Part shown: positions 18,171 through 25,585 of the stretch, piece after piece
How the letters are laid out: each line of letters begins with the position of its first letter
Numbering within the stretch: position 1 is the stretch's first letter
Program-made: the position numbers and the translations under genes
The notes under the pieces: model-generated
The model's input: only the letters and a program-made list of their open reading frames with translations
Databases searched by the model: none
Told to the model about the DNA's origin: nothing
Assembly (NCBI RefSeq): GCF_016772415.1
Contig: NZ_JAGSGD010000001.1
Coordinates: forward strand, 3,001,501 to 3,065,500
Length of the DNA stretch: 64,000 nucleotides
Source of the DNA: Phenylobacterium glaciei
Lineage (GTDB): Bacteria > Pseudomonadota > Alphaproteobacteria > Caulobacterales > Caulobacteraceae
Reading direction: 5' to 3'

Positions 18171-20039
18171 TTAAGCAGCCCGGCCCCAAAGCTCCCCGTT
18201 ACTGAGCTGCATCCCGAGCACCAGTTGCCGTTGCCGAAGGGCTGCCCCGTGATCGACGAACCTTTTATGGTCCCGAACAGGGGGCCCGTTGCGAACGCTT
18301 TCACTGCGCTCCTTTAGTTCGTTTTCAATTTCAGACAATTGAACAATAGCGTTGAAACATGCGTCCCAATAATTCTTCGCAGATTCAGAAAATTCGTCCG
18401 CATCCAAGAAAGGGAATGAACCCGACTCGCGCGCAGTCTTCTCAGTTTTATCGAGAAGGTCTTTAACGCCTTCATTTTTCACGTTGAGAAGAACTAAGCT
18501 CTTATCGCAATCGTCCTCTTGGATTGCATCCAGAAGCGGTTGGACCAGGGGGTTGAGGCGTTTATCCCCAAAGCCCCGCTCAGCGAACTGCTCAACGTGA
18601 GTCTGAAGCCATTTCGGATGGTCAACCGCAGCTAGCGCCACAGCAGCATTTACCTGCCGGATGCGGTCCTGCAGAATTTGAAGGGTATTCTTGTCCAGAA
18701 GCCCGCGAAGGGACGCTGCGAAGTCAAATTTGTTTCCAGGCCCAGAGAACGTTTGCCGACGGAACTGCTCATAGAACCGCTGAAAGAGATCTCCCCGATA
18801 CTCTTCAGCCAAGTCCTTGTCGGTTATCGTGGCTGCCGCCTGCCGTAACCGAGCCTTAAATCCCGCCCTCTGCTCTGGGGTTGCAAGAGGTTCAGCGTCA
18901 CGTTCACGCTCGTAGAGGCGCTCAACAAACTGGATCGTCTTCGTGAGCTGGGCGCGAAGTACCGCCGCTCCATGCTCACGCAGAACATCGTCTGGGTCCT
19001 TGCCACCGCTAACGAACGCGAAATTGAAACTCCGCCCTGCCTTAAGGAGCGGTAGCGATCTCTCAATTGATCGGTCAGCTGCCCGCCGACCGGCAGCGTC
19101 ACCGTCAAAACAAAGCGTAGGTTGGGGGTGAAAACGCCAGAGCAATTCCATTTGCTCCTCCGTCAACGCCGTCCCCATAGGTGCCACCGCAGCAAGCCCG
19201 GTCCTTTGGCACGCTATGACATCCATGTACCCTTCGACGACGAGAAGCGGGTTAGGCCCCTCCTTGTTTCCCGTCAGGAGTTTTCTAGCTCCCGCCACGC
19301 CGTAGAGCGTGTGCCCTTTGTGGAAAAGGCTAGTCTCCGGCCCGTTCAGGTATTTCGCACGGGCCTGCGGATCCATAGCGCGGCCGCCGAACGAGACGAT
19401 CCTCCCTCGAACATCGGTGATTGGGAAAATGATCCGATTGCGAAAGCGGTCATAGGCTGCGCTCCCGTCCTCAGGTGCAATCAACAGGCCCGCATCTATC
19501 AACTCAGCGGCGTGGGCGCCTTTGGCGATCAGATAGTCCTTAAGAGCGGTTCGCCCGTTAGGAGCAAATCCGACCTTGAAGTTAGCCCACTCCGTCGAGG
19601 GCAAACCCCGCCGCTCAAGATATGCACGTGCCTCATCCCCGACTGGGCGTCGCAACTGAGCTTCAAACCAGCTTGCAGCGAGATCAATCCAGTCGGAGAG
19701 ACCCTGCCGCTCTCGCTCCATCACGGCGACTTCGCGGTCCATCACTGGGAGAGCAAGACCGACCTCTGAGGCAAGTTTCTCAACTGCCTCAACGAATGAG
19801 AGATGCTCTGTCTCCTGGAGGAATGAGATCAGGTCGCCGGTCTTGCCAGACGAGAAGTCGAAGAATTGCCCCTTGTCGTCGTTCACGTAGAATGACGGCG
19901 TCTTCTCTTTGTTGAACGGCGACAGGCCGACGTACTCGCGGCCCTGCTTGCGCAGTTTTACGGTCCGACCGATGACATCGGAGGGACGAAGACGAGACTT
20001 GAGCTCCTCCAGAAAACGTTCGTCAAACCGTACAGCCAT
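18171..20039 (-). CDS. dnaG: DNA primase, divergent and probably acquired copy
   Basis: A 622-residue, apparently complete primase; it makes RNA primers for replication with DnaB. The ATG at 20039 (MAVRFDERF) is chosen over one 30 nt upstream. Domain order is normal: N-terminal CHC2-like domain (1-100), catalytic core with YDRFRNRIIFPI, TOPRIM EGYMD (E269, D273) and FDGDAAG (D312, D314), and a C-terminal helicase-binding region. The four zinc ligands of E. coli DnaG (C40, H43, C61, C64) are S40, N43, D61 and S64 here; related losses may occur in other alphaproteobacterial primases. Base composition is lower in G+C than its neighbours (26 of 60 in 18361-18420). It is flanked by both ends of another dnaG. 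Confidence 0.95.
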   Translation of the reverse strand: MAVRFDERFLEELKSRLRPSDVIGRTVKLRKQGREYVGLSPFNKEKTPSFYVNDDKGQFFDFSSGKTGDLISFLQETEHLSFVEAVEKLASEVGLALPVMDREVAVMERERQGLSDWIDLAASWFEAQLRRPVGDEARAYLERRGLPSTEWANFKVGFAPNGRTALKDYLIAKGAHAAELIDAGLLIAPEDGSAAYDRFRNRIIFPITDVRGRIVSFGGRAMDPQARAKYLNGPETSLFHKGHTLYGVAGARKLLTGNKEGPNPLLVVEGYMDVIACQRTGLAAVAPMGTALTEEQMELLWRFHPQPTLCFDGDAAGRRAADRSIERSLPLLKAGRSFNFAFVSGGKDPDDVLREHGAAVLRAQLTKTIQFVERLYERERDAEPLATPEQRAGFKARLRQAAATITDKDLAEEYRGDLFQRFYEQFRRQTFSGPGNKFDFAASLRGLLDKNTLQILQDRIRQVNAAVALAAVDHPKWLQTHVEQFAERGFGDKRLNPLVQPLLDAIQEDDCDKSLVLLNVKNEGVKDLLDKTEKTARESGSFPFLDADEFSESAKNYWDACFNAIVQLSEIENELKERSESVRNGPPVRDHKRFVDHGAALRQRQLVLGMQLSNGELWGRAA

Positions 20040-20040
20040 A

Positions 20041-20310
20041 GACAACCATCTGCGCCGGAAAGCCTCCACCCGAGAGCGATGCGGCTAAGACATGCTGACT
20101 ACCATCCTTGCGCCCACTCGATTCGAGTCGAATGACTTTCAAGTGTGGACAACCCGAAATGGCTGTTGACAGACAATCGCCTCTAGTTTGCCGCGTTCGG
20201 CTTTTGTTCGTATTCGATTCGCGAGAGCATGAGGTAGCGCGACGTCAGATACGGTCGCACTAGCTTTTCGAGCAATGATGGAATTGTCGCATCGGATGGG
20301 CGAAGGCGGG
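20041..20310. other. Foreign-looking upstream region of the acquired dnaG
   Basis: This stretch between the intact dnaG start and the fossil dnaG start has no convincing gene on either strand. It is poorer in G+C than the rest of the window. It holds a perfect 13-bp palindrome ATTCGAGTCGAAT (20121-20133) and the LexA-box-like repeats listed separately. It presumably contains the promoter of the acquired primase gene. The pentamer GGGCT occurs at 18167-18171 and at 20308-20312, at or beside both junctions of the cassette; with only 5 bp this may be chance. Confidence 0.5.
20195..20220. promoter_or_regulatory. LexA-box-like direct repeats upstream of the acquired dnaG
   Basis: GTTCGGCTTTTGTTC (20195-20209) is an exact GTTC-N7-GTTC, the LexA site of many alphaproteobacteria including Caulobacter. 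The second GTTC starts another near-match, GTTC-N7-ATTC (20206-20220), giving three half-sites at 11-bp steps. The site lies about 155 bp before the dnaG start codon. SOS control of this primase copy is inference. Confidence 0.45.
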
Positions 20311-20340
20311 CTCGTCGAGGAAGCGTTCGTCGAAGCGCAC
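20311..20340 (-). pseudogene. 5' remnant of an earlier dnaG (first 10 codons)
   Basis: From the GTG at 20340 the ten codons read (M)RFDERFLDE. The intact dnaG reads VRFDERFLEE at 20033-20004. Of ten codons, nine encode the same residue, and all seven nucleotide differences fall at third positions; the remnant uses C or G there where the intact gene often uses T. After codon 10 homology stops and a TAG follows 17 codons later. This is what remains of the start of the original GC-rich gene, 307 bp upstream of the equivalent codons in the intact copy. Confidence 0.7.
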
Positions 20341-20378
20341 GGCCTATCTAGGCGCTAGCTGTGCGTCGGTCGACAGTC

Positions 20379-21233
20379 TCAGTGCGCCACATGCCCGAGC
20401 TTGTCGGGATTGCGGACCATGTAGATGCCCGCCAGCTTGCCGTCCTCGCCGGGCTGGAAGGCGACAGTGGACGTCCCATCCTCCCGCTCGAGGATCAGGC
20501 CGGGATAGCCGTTGATCCGCACAGCGCGGAAGCTGAGGGCGCCGGTGTCGCCACGCCAGGCCAGGCCCTCCAGCAGGCGCACGATGTCCTCACGGCCGAT
20601 CAGGGGGCGCAGGGCCGCGCTGCGCTTGCCGCCGCCGTCGGTGACCATCACCGCGTCTTCCGCCAGCACGGCCGCCAGAGCCGCCATGTCGCCCTGGGCG
20701 GCGGCCATCATGAAGGCGGCGGCCAGCTTGGCGGCGTCCTCCTGGCTGACGGTGAAGCGGGGCCGAGTGTCCTTGACGTGAGCCCGGGCGCGGGTGGCGA
20801 GCTGGCGAACGGCGGGCTCGGTCTTGCCCAGGGTCTGCGCGACCTCCGCATAGTCCTCGTCGAAGACATCGTGCAGCAGGAAGACCGCCCGCTCCAGAGG
20901 CGACAGCCGCTCCAGGGCCAGCAGGAAGGCCACCGAGACGTCCTCCGCCCGCTCCACCGGATCGACGGAAAGCTCCTCGATCAGTGGCTCCGGCAGCCAG
21001 GGCCCGCGATAGGCGGCGCGCTGGGTCTTGGCGGCGCGCAGGCGGTCGATACAGAGGCGGCTCGTCACTCGCACCAGCCAGGCCGCGGGATCGGCCACCT
21101 CCTCCCCGGCCCGCATCCAGCGCAGCCAGGCGTCCTGCACCACGTCCTGCGCCTCCGCCACCGACCCCAGCATGCGATAGGCCAGCCGGGTGAGCCGCGG
21201 CCGCTGGGCTTCGAAGGCGTCGGTGTCGGTCAT
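20379..21233 (-). CDS. ECF41-type sigma factor (SigJ-like) with SnoaL-like C-terminal domain
   Basis: A 284-residue protein. Region 2 (RLTRLAYRMLGSVAEAQDVVQDAWLRW) and region 4 (LSPLERAVFLLHDVFDEDYAEVAQTLGKTEPAVRQLATRAR) flank the linker motif WLPEPL. The C-terminal extension (from about 165) is a SnoaL-like fold with DGGGK and a final NPDKL. These three motifs define ECF41 sigma factors, whose C-terminal domain acts as a fused regulator in place of an anti-sigma. Its ATG overlaps the stop of the CMD-like gene (TGATG). ECF41 genes are typically linked to such an oxidoreductase-like gene, which is usually the target, and that arrangement is kept here. Confidence 0.9.
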   Translation of the reverse strand: MTDTDAFEAQRPRLTRLAYRMLGSVAEAQDVVQDAWLRWMRAGEEVADPAAWLVRVTSRLCIDRLRAAKTQRAAYRGPWLPEPLIEELSVDPVERAEDVSVAFLLALERLSPLERAVFLLHDVFDEDYAEVAQTLGKTEPAVRQLATRARAHVKDTRPRFTVSQEDAAKLAAAFMMAAAQGDMAALAAVLAEDAVMVTDGGGKRSAALRPLIGREDIVRLLEGLAWRGDTGALSFRAVRINGYPGLILEREDGTSTVAFQPGEDGKLAGIYMVRNPDKLGHVAH

Positions 21234-21778
21234 CAGGCGGCCAGCTTCCGGAAAGGCGCGGCCTCACCCGCCACCGTGACGCGGGAGCAGGCGCGGCCGT
21301 AGCCCAGGGCGTACTTCAGGGTGGGATACATCCGCGCGGTGGTGAGCGCGAGGCTGATGGCCGCCAGCCCCTTCTCGCCCCAGCGGCGGAGGATCTCGTC
21401 GCGAAGCGGGTCGGCGGCCTCCATGTCGCGGGCCAGGCTGGCGTTGGCGAAGCGCCAGGCCAGGGCCGCGGCCTCGCCCATGGCGGCCTCGTCCCCGGCC
21501 AGGATGGCGCGGAGGATGGCGGGCTTCACGCCGCCGGCGGCGGCCATGTCCACGCTGATCTGGGTGCAGGGGCCGCAGTCCTCCACCAGGGTTCCGGCGA
21601 TGCCGGCGGCGGCCAAGGCCTCGGCGGGCGCGGCCTTACGGTCCACCATCGCACTGACGAAGCCGAACTTCAGGAAGCTCATCGGCGAAGCCCGCAGCAG
21701 GAAGCGCATATAGGAGGCGTCATAGCCCCAGGTGCGCTCCATCTTGTCGATCTGGCCTTTCAGCAGGGCGTGCAGCAT
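21233..21778 (-). CDS. Carboxymuconolactone decarboxylase/AhpD-like protein (ECF41-associated)
   Basis: A 181-residue protein. The ATG at 21778 has AAGGAG 9 nt upstream; a longer start is unlikely. The central helix carries EDCGPCTQIS, the redox CxxC of AhpD-like CMD proteins, within GIAGTLVEDCGPC. The family includes peroxidase partners and decarboxylases. Genes of this kind are the common partners of ECF41 sigma factors, but what they act on is unknown. It sits between the membrane gene (1-bp gap) and the sigma gene (1-nt overlap), a tightly coupled three-gene operon. Confidence 0.82.
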   Translation of the reverse strand: MLHALLKGQIDKMERTWGYDASYMRFLLRASPMSFLKFGFVSAMVDRKAAPAEALAAAGIAGTLVEDCGPCTQISVDMAAAGGVKPAILRAILAGDEAAMGEAAALAWRFANASLARDMEAADPLRDEILRRWGEKGLAAISLALTTARMYPTLKYALGYGRACSRVTVAGEAAPFRKLAA

Positions 21779-21779
21779 C

Positions 21780-22163
21780 TCAACTCTCCTTGGGTCTGCG
21801 GACAAGAGCGATCCAGGCCGCCAGCAGGGTCGGCAGGAAGACGCCCGGGAGATCGCGGATCAGGTTGGCCAGCGGGCTCGCCGAGCAGCTGGCGTCGAAC
21901 AGGTGGATGCCTGAGTGCAGGGCCAGGAACACCGCGCCCGCCACCAGGGCCGGCCAGCCCTGCGCCGGCCGCCACGCGAACCAGGCCAGGCCCAGCGCCG
22001 TCACCAGATAGGCCGCCCCGATGTCGCGGACAAAGTGGGGGTTGAAGGCGCCGGTGCTGGGAACCCCCGGCACGGCGTCGTACCAGGCGAGCGGCGCTCC
22101 CAACTGGAAGAGCGCATTGGCGCCCAGGATCACGGCCAGAACCACGGCGATGGTGCGTGTCAT
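21780..22163 (-). CDS. Four-helix membrane protein, first gene of the ECF41 operon
   Basis: A 127-residue protein from the ATG at 22163 (GGGAGGG ribosome-binding site). It has four hydrophobic segments, AVVLAVILGANALFQLG, FVRDIGAAYLVTALGLAWFAW, PALVAGAVFLALHSGIHLFD and PGVFLPTLLAAWIALV. The residues DIGAAYLV and a conserved-looking HSGIHLFD recall small DoxX/DUF4345-like membrane proteins, but I cannot place it with certainty. Being first in the operon with the CMD-like gene and the ECF41 sigma gene, it may be a membrane partner of the redox protein. Confidence 0.7.
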   Translation of the reverse strand: MTRTIAVVLAVILGANALFQLGAPLAWYDAVPGVPSTGAFNPHFVRDIGAAYLVTALGLAWFAWRPAQGWPALVAGAVFLALHSGIHLFDASCSASPLANLIRDLPGVFLPTLLAAWIALVRRPKES

Positions 22164-22222
22164 CGAAACCCTCCCGATCAACACCCCAAGGACGGGCGGG
22201 ATCGGGCGGCTGTGACATCAGC

Positions 22223-22924
22223 TCAGACGATTTTCGAAATCCAGGCCGGCAGGTCCTCGATGGAGGCCAGCTCTATGAAGCGGTCCTCGCCGCTGGGGGC
22301 GTCGGCCAGCTCGTGCGCCCAGGTCAAGGGATAGGGCACGTGAGCGGCATAGGCGCCGGCCTCCAGGGCCGGCAGGATATCCGAGCGCATGGAGTTGCCG
22401 CACATCACCGCCTGCGCCGCCCCGGTGCCATGACGGGCGAAGACTCGGGCATAGGTGCCGGCGTCCTTCTCGCTGACGATCTCCACGGCGGCGAACAGGT
22501 CGCCCATGCCCGACGCCGCCAGCTTCTGCTCCTGGTGCAGCAGATCCCCCTTGGTGATCAGCACCAGGCGGTAGCGTTCGGAGAGTTCGGCCAGGCAGCG
22601 TTCGACACCGGGCAGCGGCTCCACGGGCTCGTTCAGCATCTCACGGCCGGCGGCCAGGATTTCGCGGATCACCGAGGACGGCGCCTCGCCGTCGCAGAGC
22701 TCCATGGCGGTCTCGATCATGGAGAGCGTGAAGCCCTTCACCCCGTAGCCGTAGAGCCGCAGGTTGCGCTTCTCCACCTCGGCAAGGCGCTGCTCGATCA
22801 CCTCGGGATCGGCCCGGCCGGCCAACAGGGCGCTGAACCGATCGTGGGTCAGGCGAAACAGGGTCTCGTTGTGCCAAAGGGTGTCGTCGGCATCGAGGCC
22901 GACGGTGGTGATGGTCGTGGACAT
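22223..22924 (-). CDS. HAD-superfamily phosphatase
   Basis: A 233-residue cytoplasmic protein. HAD motif I is GLDADDTLW (DxD near residues 11-13), a helical cap follows, motif II is LVLITKG, motif III is a lysine in EIVSEKD, and motif IV is MCGNSMRSDI. DADDTLW with a C1-type cap is typical of phosphoglycolate-phosphatase-like HAD enzymes. The substrate cannot be inferred. It is transcribed leftward, upstream of the ECF41 operon with a 59-bp gap. Confidence 0.85.
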   Translation of the reverse strand: MSTTITTVGLDADDTLWHNETLFRLTHDRFSALLAGRADPEVIEQRLAEVEKRNLRLYGYGVKGFTLSMIETAMELCDGEAPSSVIREILAAGREMLNEPVEPLPGVERCLAELSERYRLVLITKGDLLHQEQKLAASGMGDLFAAVEIVSEKDAGTYARVFARHGTGAAQAVMCGNSMRSDILPALEAGAYAAHVPYPLTWAHELADAPSGEDRFIELASIEDLPAWISKIV

Positions 22925-23116
22925 TGCGTCTCAATACGTCGCTTCGGCCCAGGAGTGAAAGCCGGCCAGCCAGCGGGCGCCGCAAGGGTTTGTCTGCCTA
23001 AACCCCGGGCGCTCCATTTGCCGCGCGACCAGGGATGGCGAACGTCGCACTTTCGCAACCAATTTGAGCTGTCGTGGCCTCTGTTCTTTTGGTCATTCCT
23101 CCCCCGGGGCGCGTAC

Positions 23117-24250
23117 ATGGCAGAGGCTGGAATTTCCGGCTGGATCGGACGGCTGCTTCGCGGCCTGGGCCGAAGACTGGGCGACCATGCGGTCGCCGCC
23201 GCCGAGGCGGACGCCGCCACCGCCCAGGACCGTCTGCGCGAGGCCATCGACCTGCTGCCCGAGGGCGTCGTCTTCCTGGACGCCGAGGGCCGCTACATCC
23301 TGTGGAACAAGCGCTACGCCGAGATCTACCACCGCTCCGCCGACCTGTTCCGCCCCGGCGCGCCCTTCTCCGAGACCCTGAAGATCGGCGTCGCGCGCGG
23401 CGACTATCCCGAGGCCATCGGCCGCGAGGAGGAATGGCTGGCCGAGCGGATGCACAGGTTGATGAACCCCTCGGGGGAACGCCACGAGCAGCGCATCTCC
23501 GACGGCCGCTGGTTGATGATCGAGGAGCGGCGCACCCTGGACGGCGGGGTCATCGGCCTGCGGGTCGACATCACCGCCATGAAACAGCAGGCCGAGGCGC
23601 TGGAGGAAGCCCTGCACCGGGCCGAGGCCGCCAGCCGCGCCAAGACCGAATTCCTTGCCGACATGAGCCACGAACTGCGCACCCCGCTGAACGGTGTGCT
23701 GGGCCTGGGCCAGGCGCTGGCGGCGACCGAACTGTCCGACAGCCAGCGCGTCCTGCTGACCGACATGGTGGGGTCCGCCCAGGACCTGGACGGACTGGTC
23801 AACGGCCTGTTGGACTACGGCGACCGCGCGCGCGCCGCCGACGCCGCGCCCGGCGGCGGCGTCACACCCTCTGACGTGCCGGCCCTGCGCGTGCTGGCCG
23901 CCGACGACAACCCCACCAACCGCAAAGTCGTTGAGCTGATGCTGGGCGCCGCGGGCGCCCAGGTGATCAGCGTCGAGAACGGCCAGCAGGCGGTGGACGC
24001 CTGGCGCGCCGGCGCCTTCGACGTGGTGCTGATGGACCTGCGCATGCCGGTGATGGACGGCCTCGACGCCATCCGCGCCATTCGCAAGGCCGAGGGCGCC
24101 GGCCTGCCCCGTGCGCCGATCATCGTGATCAGCGCCAATACCTCGGAGACCGATGTGGAAGCCTCCGCCGCCGCCGGCGCTGACCGCCACATCGGCAAAC
24201 CCCTGCGGGCCGAGCAATTGTTCGAGGCGATCTCGGGAGTGCTGGATTAG
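23117..24250 (+). CDS. PAS-HisKA-REC protein lacking a histidine-kinase ATPase domain
   Basis: A 377-residue cytoplasmic protein. A PAS-like sensor lies at about 41-155 (AIDLLPEGVVFLDAEGRYILWNKRYAEIY) with a coiled coil to 175. A HisKA dimerisation domain follows with FLADMSHELRTPLNGVLGLG (H185). Only about 20 low-complexity residues separate it from a receiver domain at 257-377 (D263, D264, phosphoacceptor D307, K361). There is no HATPase_c domain: N, G1 and G2 boxes are absent. It therefore cannot phosphorylate itself; H185 and D307 could pass phosphate from or to another kinase, or the protein may bind and regulate a partner. The frame is continuous, so this is not a frameshift. Confidence 0.88.
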   Translation: MAEAGISGWIGRLLRGLGRRLGDHAVAAAEADAATAQDRLREAIDLLPEGVVFLDAEGRYILWNKRYAEIYHRSADLFRPGAPFSETLKIGVARGDYPEAIGREEEWLAERMHRLMNPSGERHEQRISDGRWLMIEERRTLDGGVIGLRVDITAMKQQAEALEEALHRAEAASRAKTEFLADMSHELRTPLNGVLGLGQALAATELSDSQRVLLTDMVGSAQDLDGLVNGLLDYGDRARAADAAPGGGVTPSDVPALRVLAADDNPTNRKVVELMLGAAGAQVISVENGQQAVDAWRAGAFDVVLMDLRMPVMDGLDAIRAIRKAEGAGLPRAPIIVISANTSETDVEASAAAGADRHIGKPLRAEQLFEAISGVLD

Positions 24251-24290
24251 GGCCGCGCGGGACGGCCGTTAGCTGGCCTCGTCTTCCGCC

Positions 24291-24620
24291 TCAGCCGCCG
24301 TCCTCATCCACCACGATGGCGACGGTTTTCCCGCGCGAGTGCGGATCCCACCCCGCGGCGATGGCCGAGGCGATGGCCTTGGCCACCAGTTCCGGCGCGA
24401 TCAACGAGGCCTGCGGTTGCGGGGCGCCGTGCCGCGGCGGCGGGCCTGGCGGAAATTCCAGCATGGCTTCGCGCTGGCCGTGCTTGTGGCGCACCGCCAC
24501 CACCTTGCCGCGCCATTCCGCGGCGGGGCCAGACCACTGTGGCCGGCGGTGGAACCGCCAGACATAGGTCTCGCCATCGACGGCGATCTCAAACTCGGAA
24601 GGTTGCTTGATGCGGGGCAT
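24291..24620 (-). CDS. Conserved small protein of unknown function
   Basis: A 109-residue basic, soluble protein from the ATG at 24620 (MPRIKQPSEFEIAVDGETY). The first half (VDGETYVWRFHRRPQWSG, GKVVAVRHK) looks like a small beta-sheet fold; the C-terminal half has a helix (LIAPELVAKAIASAIAAGW) and GKTVAIVVDEDGG. No family is recognised. It is convergent with the PAS-HisKA-REC gene. Confidence 0.62.
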   Translation of the reverse strand: MPRIKQPSEFEIAVDGETYVWRFHRRPQWSGPAAEWRGKVVAVRHKHGQREAMLEFPPGPPPRHGAPQPQASLIAPELVAKAIASAIAAGWDPHSRGKTVAIVVDEDGG

Positions 24621-24699
24621 GCGCGGAGTTAGCCCGCCCTGCGCGCCCAAGCCACCCCGTTCCCACGGCGGGGCCAATGGCGCCAGGCTGAAGACCCGC

Positions 24700-24945
24700 T
24701 TAGGCCGCGCACGCCTTGTGCTTGCCCACGACGCGCTCAGTCGACGCCGGGTACTTCACCAGCAACGCCGCCGGCCGCACCGGCCGCACGCTGAAATTGC
24801 CGCCGCAGTTGGGGCAGACGCCGCCGAGCCTGGTGTCCACGCAGTCGGCGCAGAAGGTGCACTCAAAGGTGCAGATGCGGGCGTCGGGGCTGTCTGCGGA
24901 CAGGTCGCGGTCACAACATTCGCAGTTGGGACGAAGGGCGAGCAT
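24700..24945 (-). CDS. DUF1272 zinc-ribbon-like protein
   Basis: An 81-residue protein with nine cysteines in the pattern of DUF1272: LRPNCECCDRDL, ARICTFECTFCADCV and GVCPNCGGNF. These should bind two zinc ions in a rubredoxin/RING-like fold. The family is widespread, short, and of unknown function. Upstream of it (24993-25003) is an 11-mer that also occurs in the GlxA/PfpI promoter region near 62767. Confidence 0.88.
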   Translation of the reverse strand: MLALRPNCECCDRDLSADSPDARICTFECTFCADCVDTRLGGVCPNCGGNFSVRPVRPAALLVKYPASTERVVGKHKACAA

Positions 24946-24992
24946 CGAAGCCTCCAGGATGTCCCGGCGAGACTGCCAGCCGGACGCACCGG

Positions 24993-25010
24993 CCGAAATG
25001 ACAGAATTGC
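24993..25010. promoter_or_regulatory. Possible shared operator, site 1
   Basis: CCGAAATGACA followed two bases later by ATTGCC, located 48-65 bp before the DUF1272 start codon. The same 11-mer, followed two bases later by CTTGCC, occurs in the divergent PfpI/GlxA promoter region (62767-62784). Confidence 0.35.
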
Positions 25011-25022
25011 CGCGTTTTCCGC

Positions 25023-25457
25023 CTACTCGCCGAACCCCTCCCCCGGCTCGACGGGCGACAGGCGCAGCAAACGAGAGTCGGCGACGCCGGCCGTGCGGTG
25101 CTCCACGAACTCCCGGTAGTCGGGATCGCGGACCATGGCCATGAAGGCCTCGGAGCTGGGATATTCCGCGATGAAAGCCAGGTCCCAGACCTCATCCTGC
25201 GGGCCGGTGACCATCACCTGCGGCTTGCCGGCCCAGATCTGGCGGCCACCCAGCCGCTTGAAGATGGGCGCCGTCGTCCGGCCATAGGCGCGGTAGGCCT
25301 CCAGGCCGCTGATGTCCTTGCCATGGTCGGGGTGGTCCTGCGGATACTCCGCCTTGGCCTTCACCCGCACCAGGTTCAGCATCTGGATCGGCTCGTCGCG
25401 CGGCAGGCCCTTGAACAGGTCCCAGGCCTGACGGTCAGGATCGATGTAAGCGCTCAC
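25023..25457 (-). CDS. DUF1330-family protein
   Basis: A 144-residue soluble protein. [17 protein letters not shown] and [27 protein letters not shown] followed by [34 protein letters not shown] form the dimeric alpha/beta-barrel (ferredoxin-like) fold of DUF1330. Such proteins often act on small aromatic or keto compounds, but this group is not characterised. It is on the same strand as DUF1272, 77 bp upstream of that gene. Confidence 0.85.
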   Translation of the reverse strand: MSAYIDPDRQAWDLFKGLPRDEPIQMLNLVRVKAKAEYPQDHPDHGKDISGLEAYRAYGRTTAPIFKRLGGRQIWAGKPQVMVTGPQDEVWDLAFIAEYPSSEAFMAMVRDPDYREFVEHRTAGVADSRLLRLSPVEPGEGFGE

Positions 25458-25585
25458 AGGACCTCCCTTGGTCGGATCGGATTGACCCAGCGGGCGGGAC
25501 TCACTACCTACGCGCCCGTTTACCCGGCGCGCATGTTATAGCCGGGGACGCCGACCCCTTGCGACAAGATGATGGAATCCGGAAC

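Noticed and set aside
18171..20340. A complete mobile element or prophage around dnaG
   Set aside because: No integrase, transposase, terminal repeats or phage genes are present; only the primase gene and its upstream region remain.
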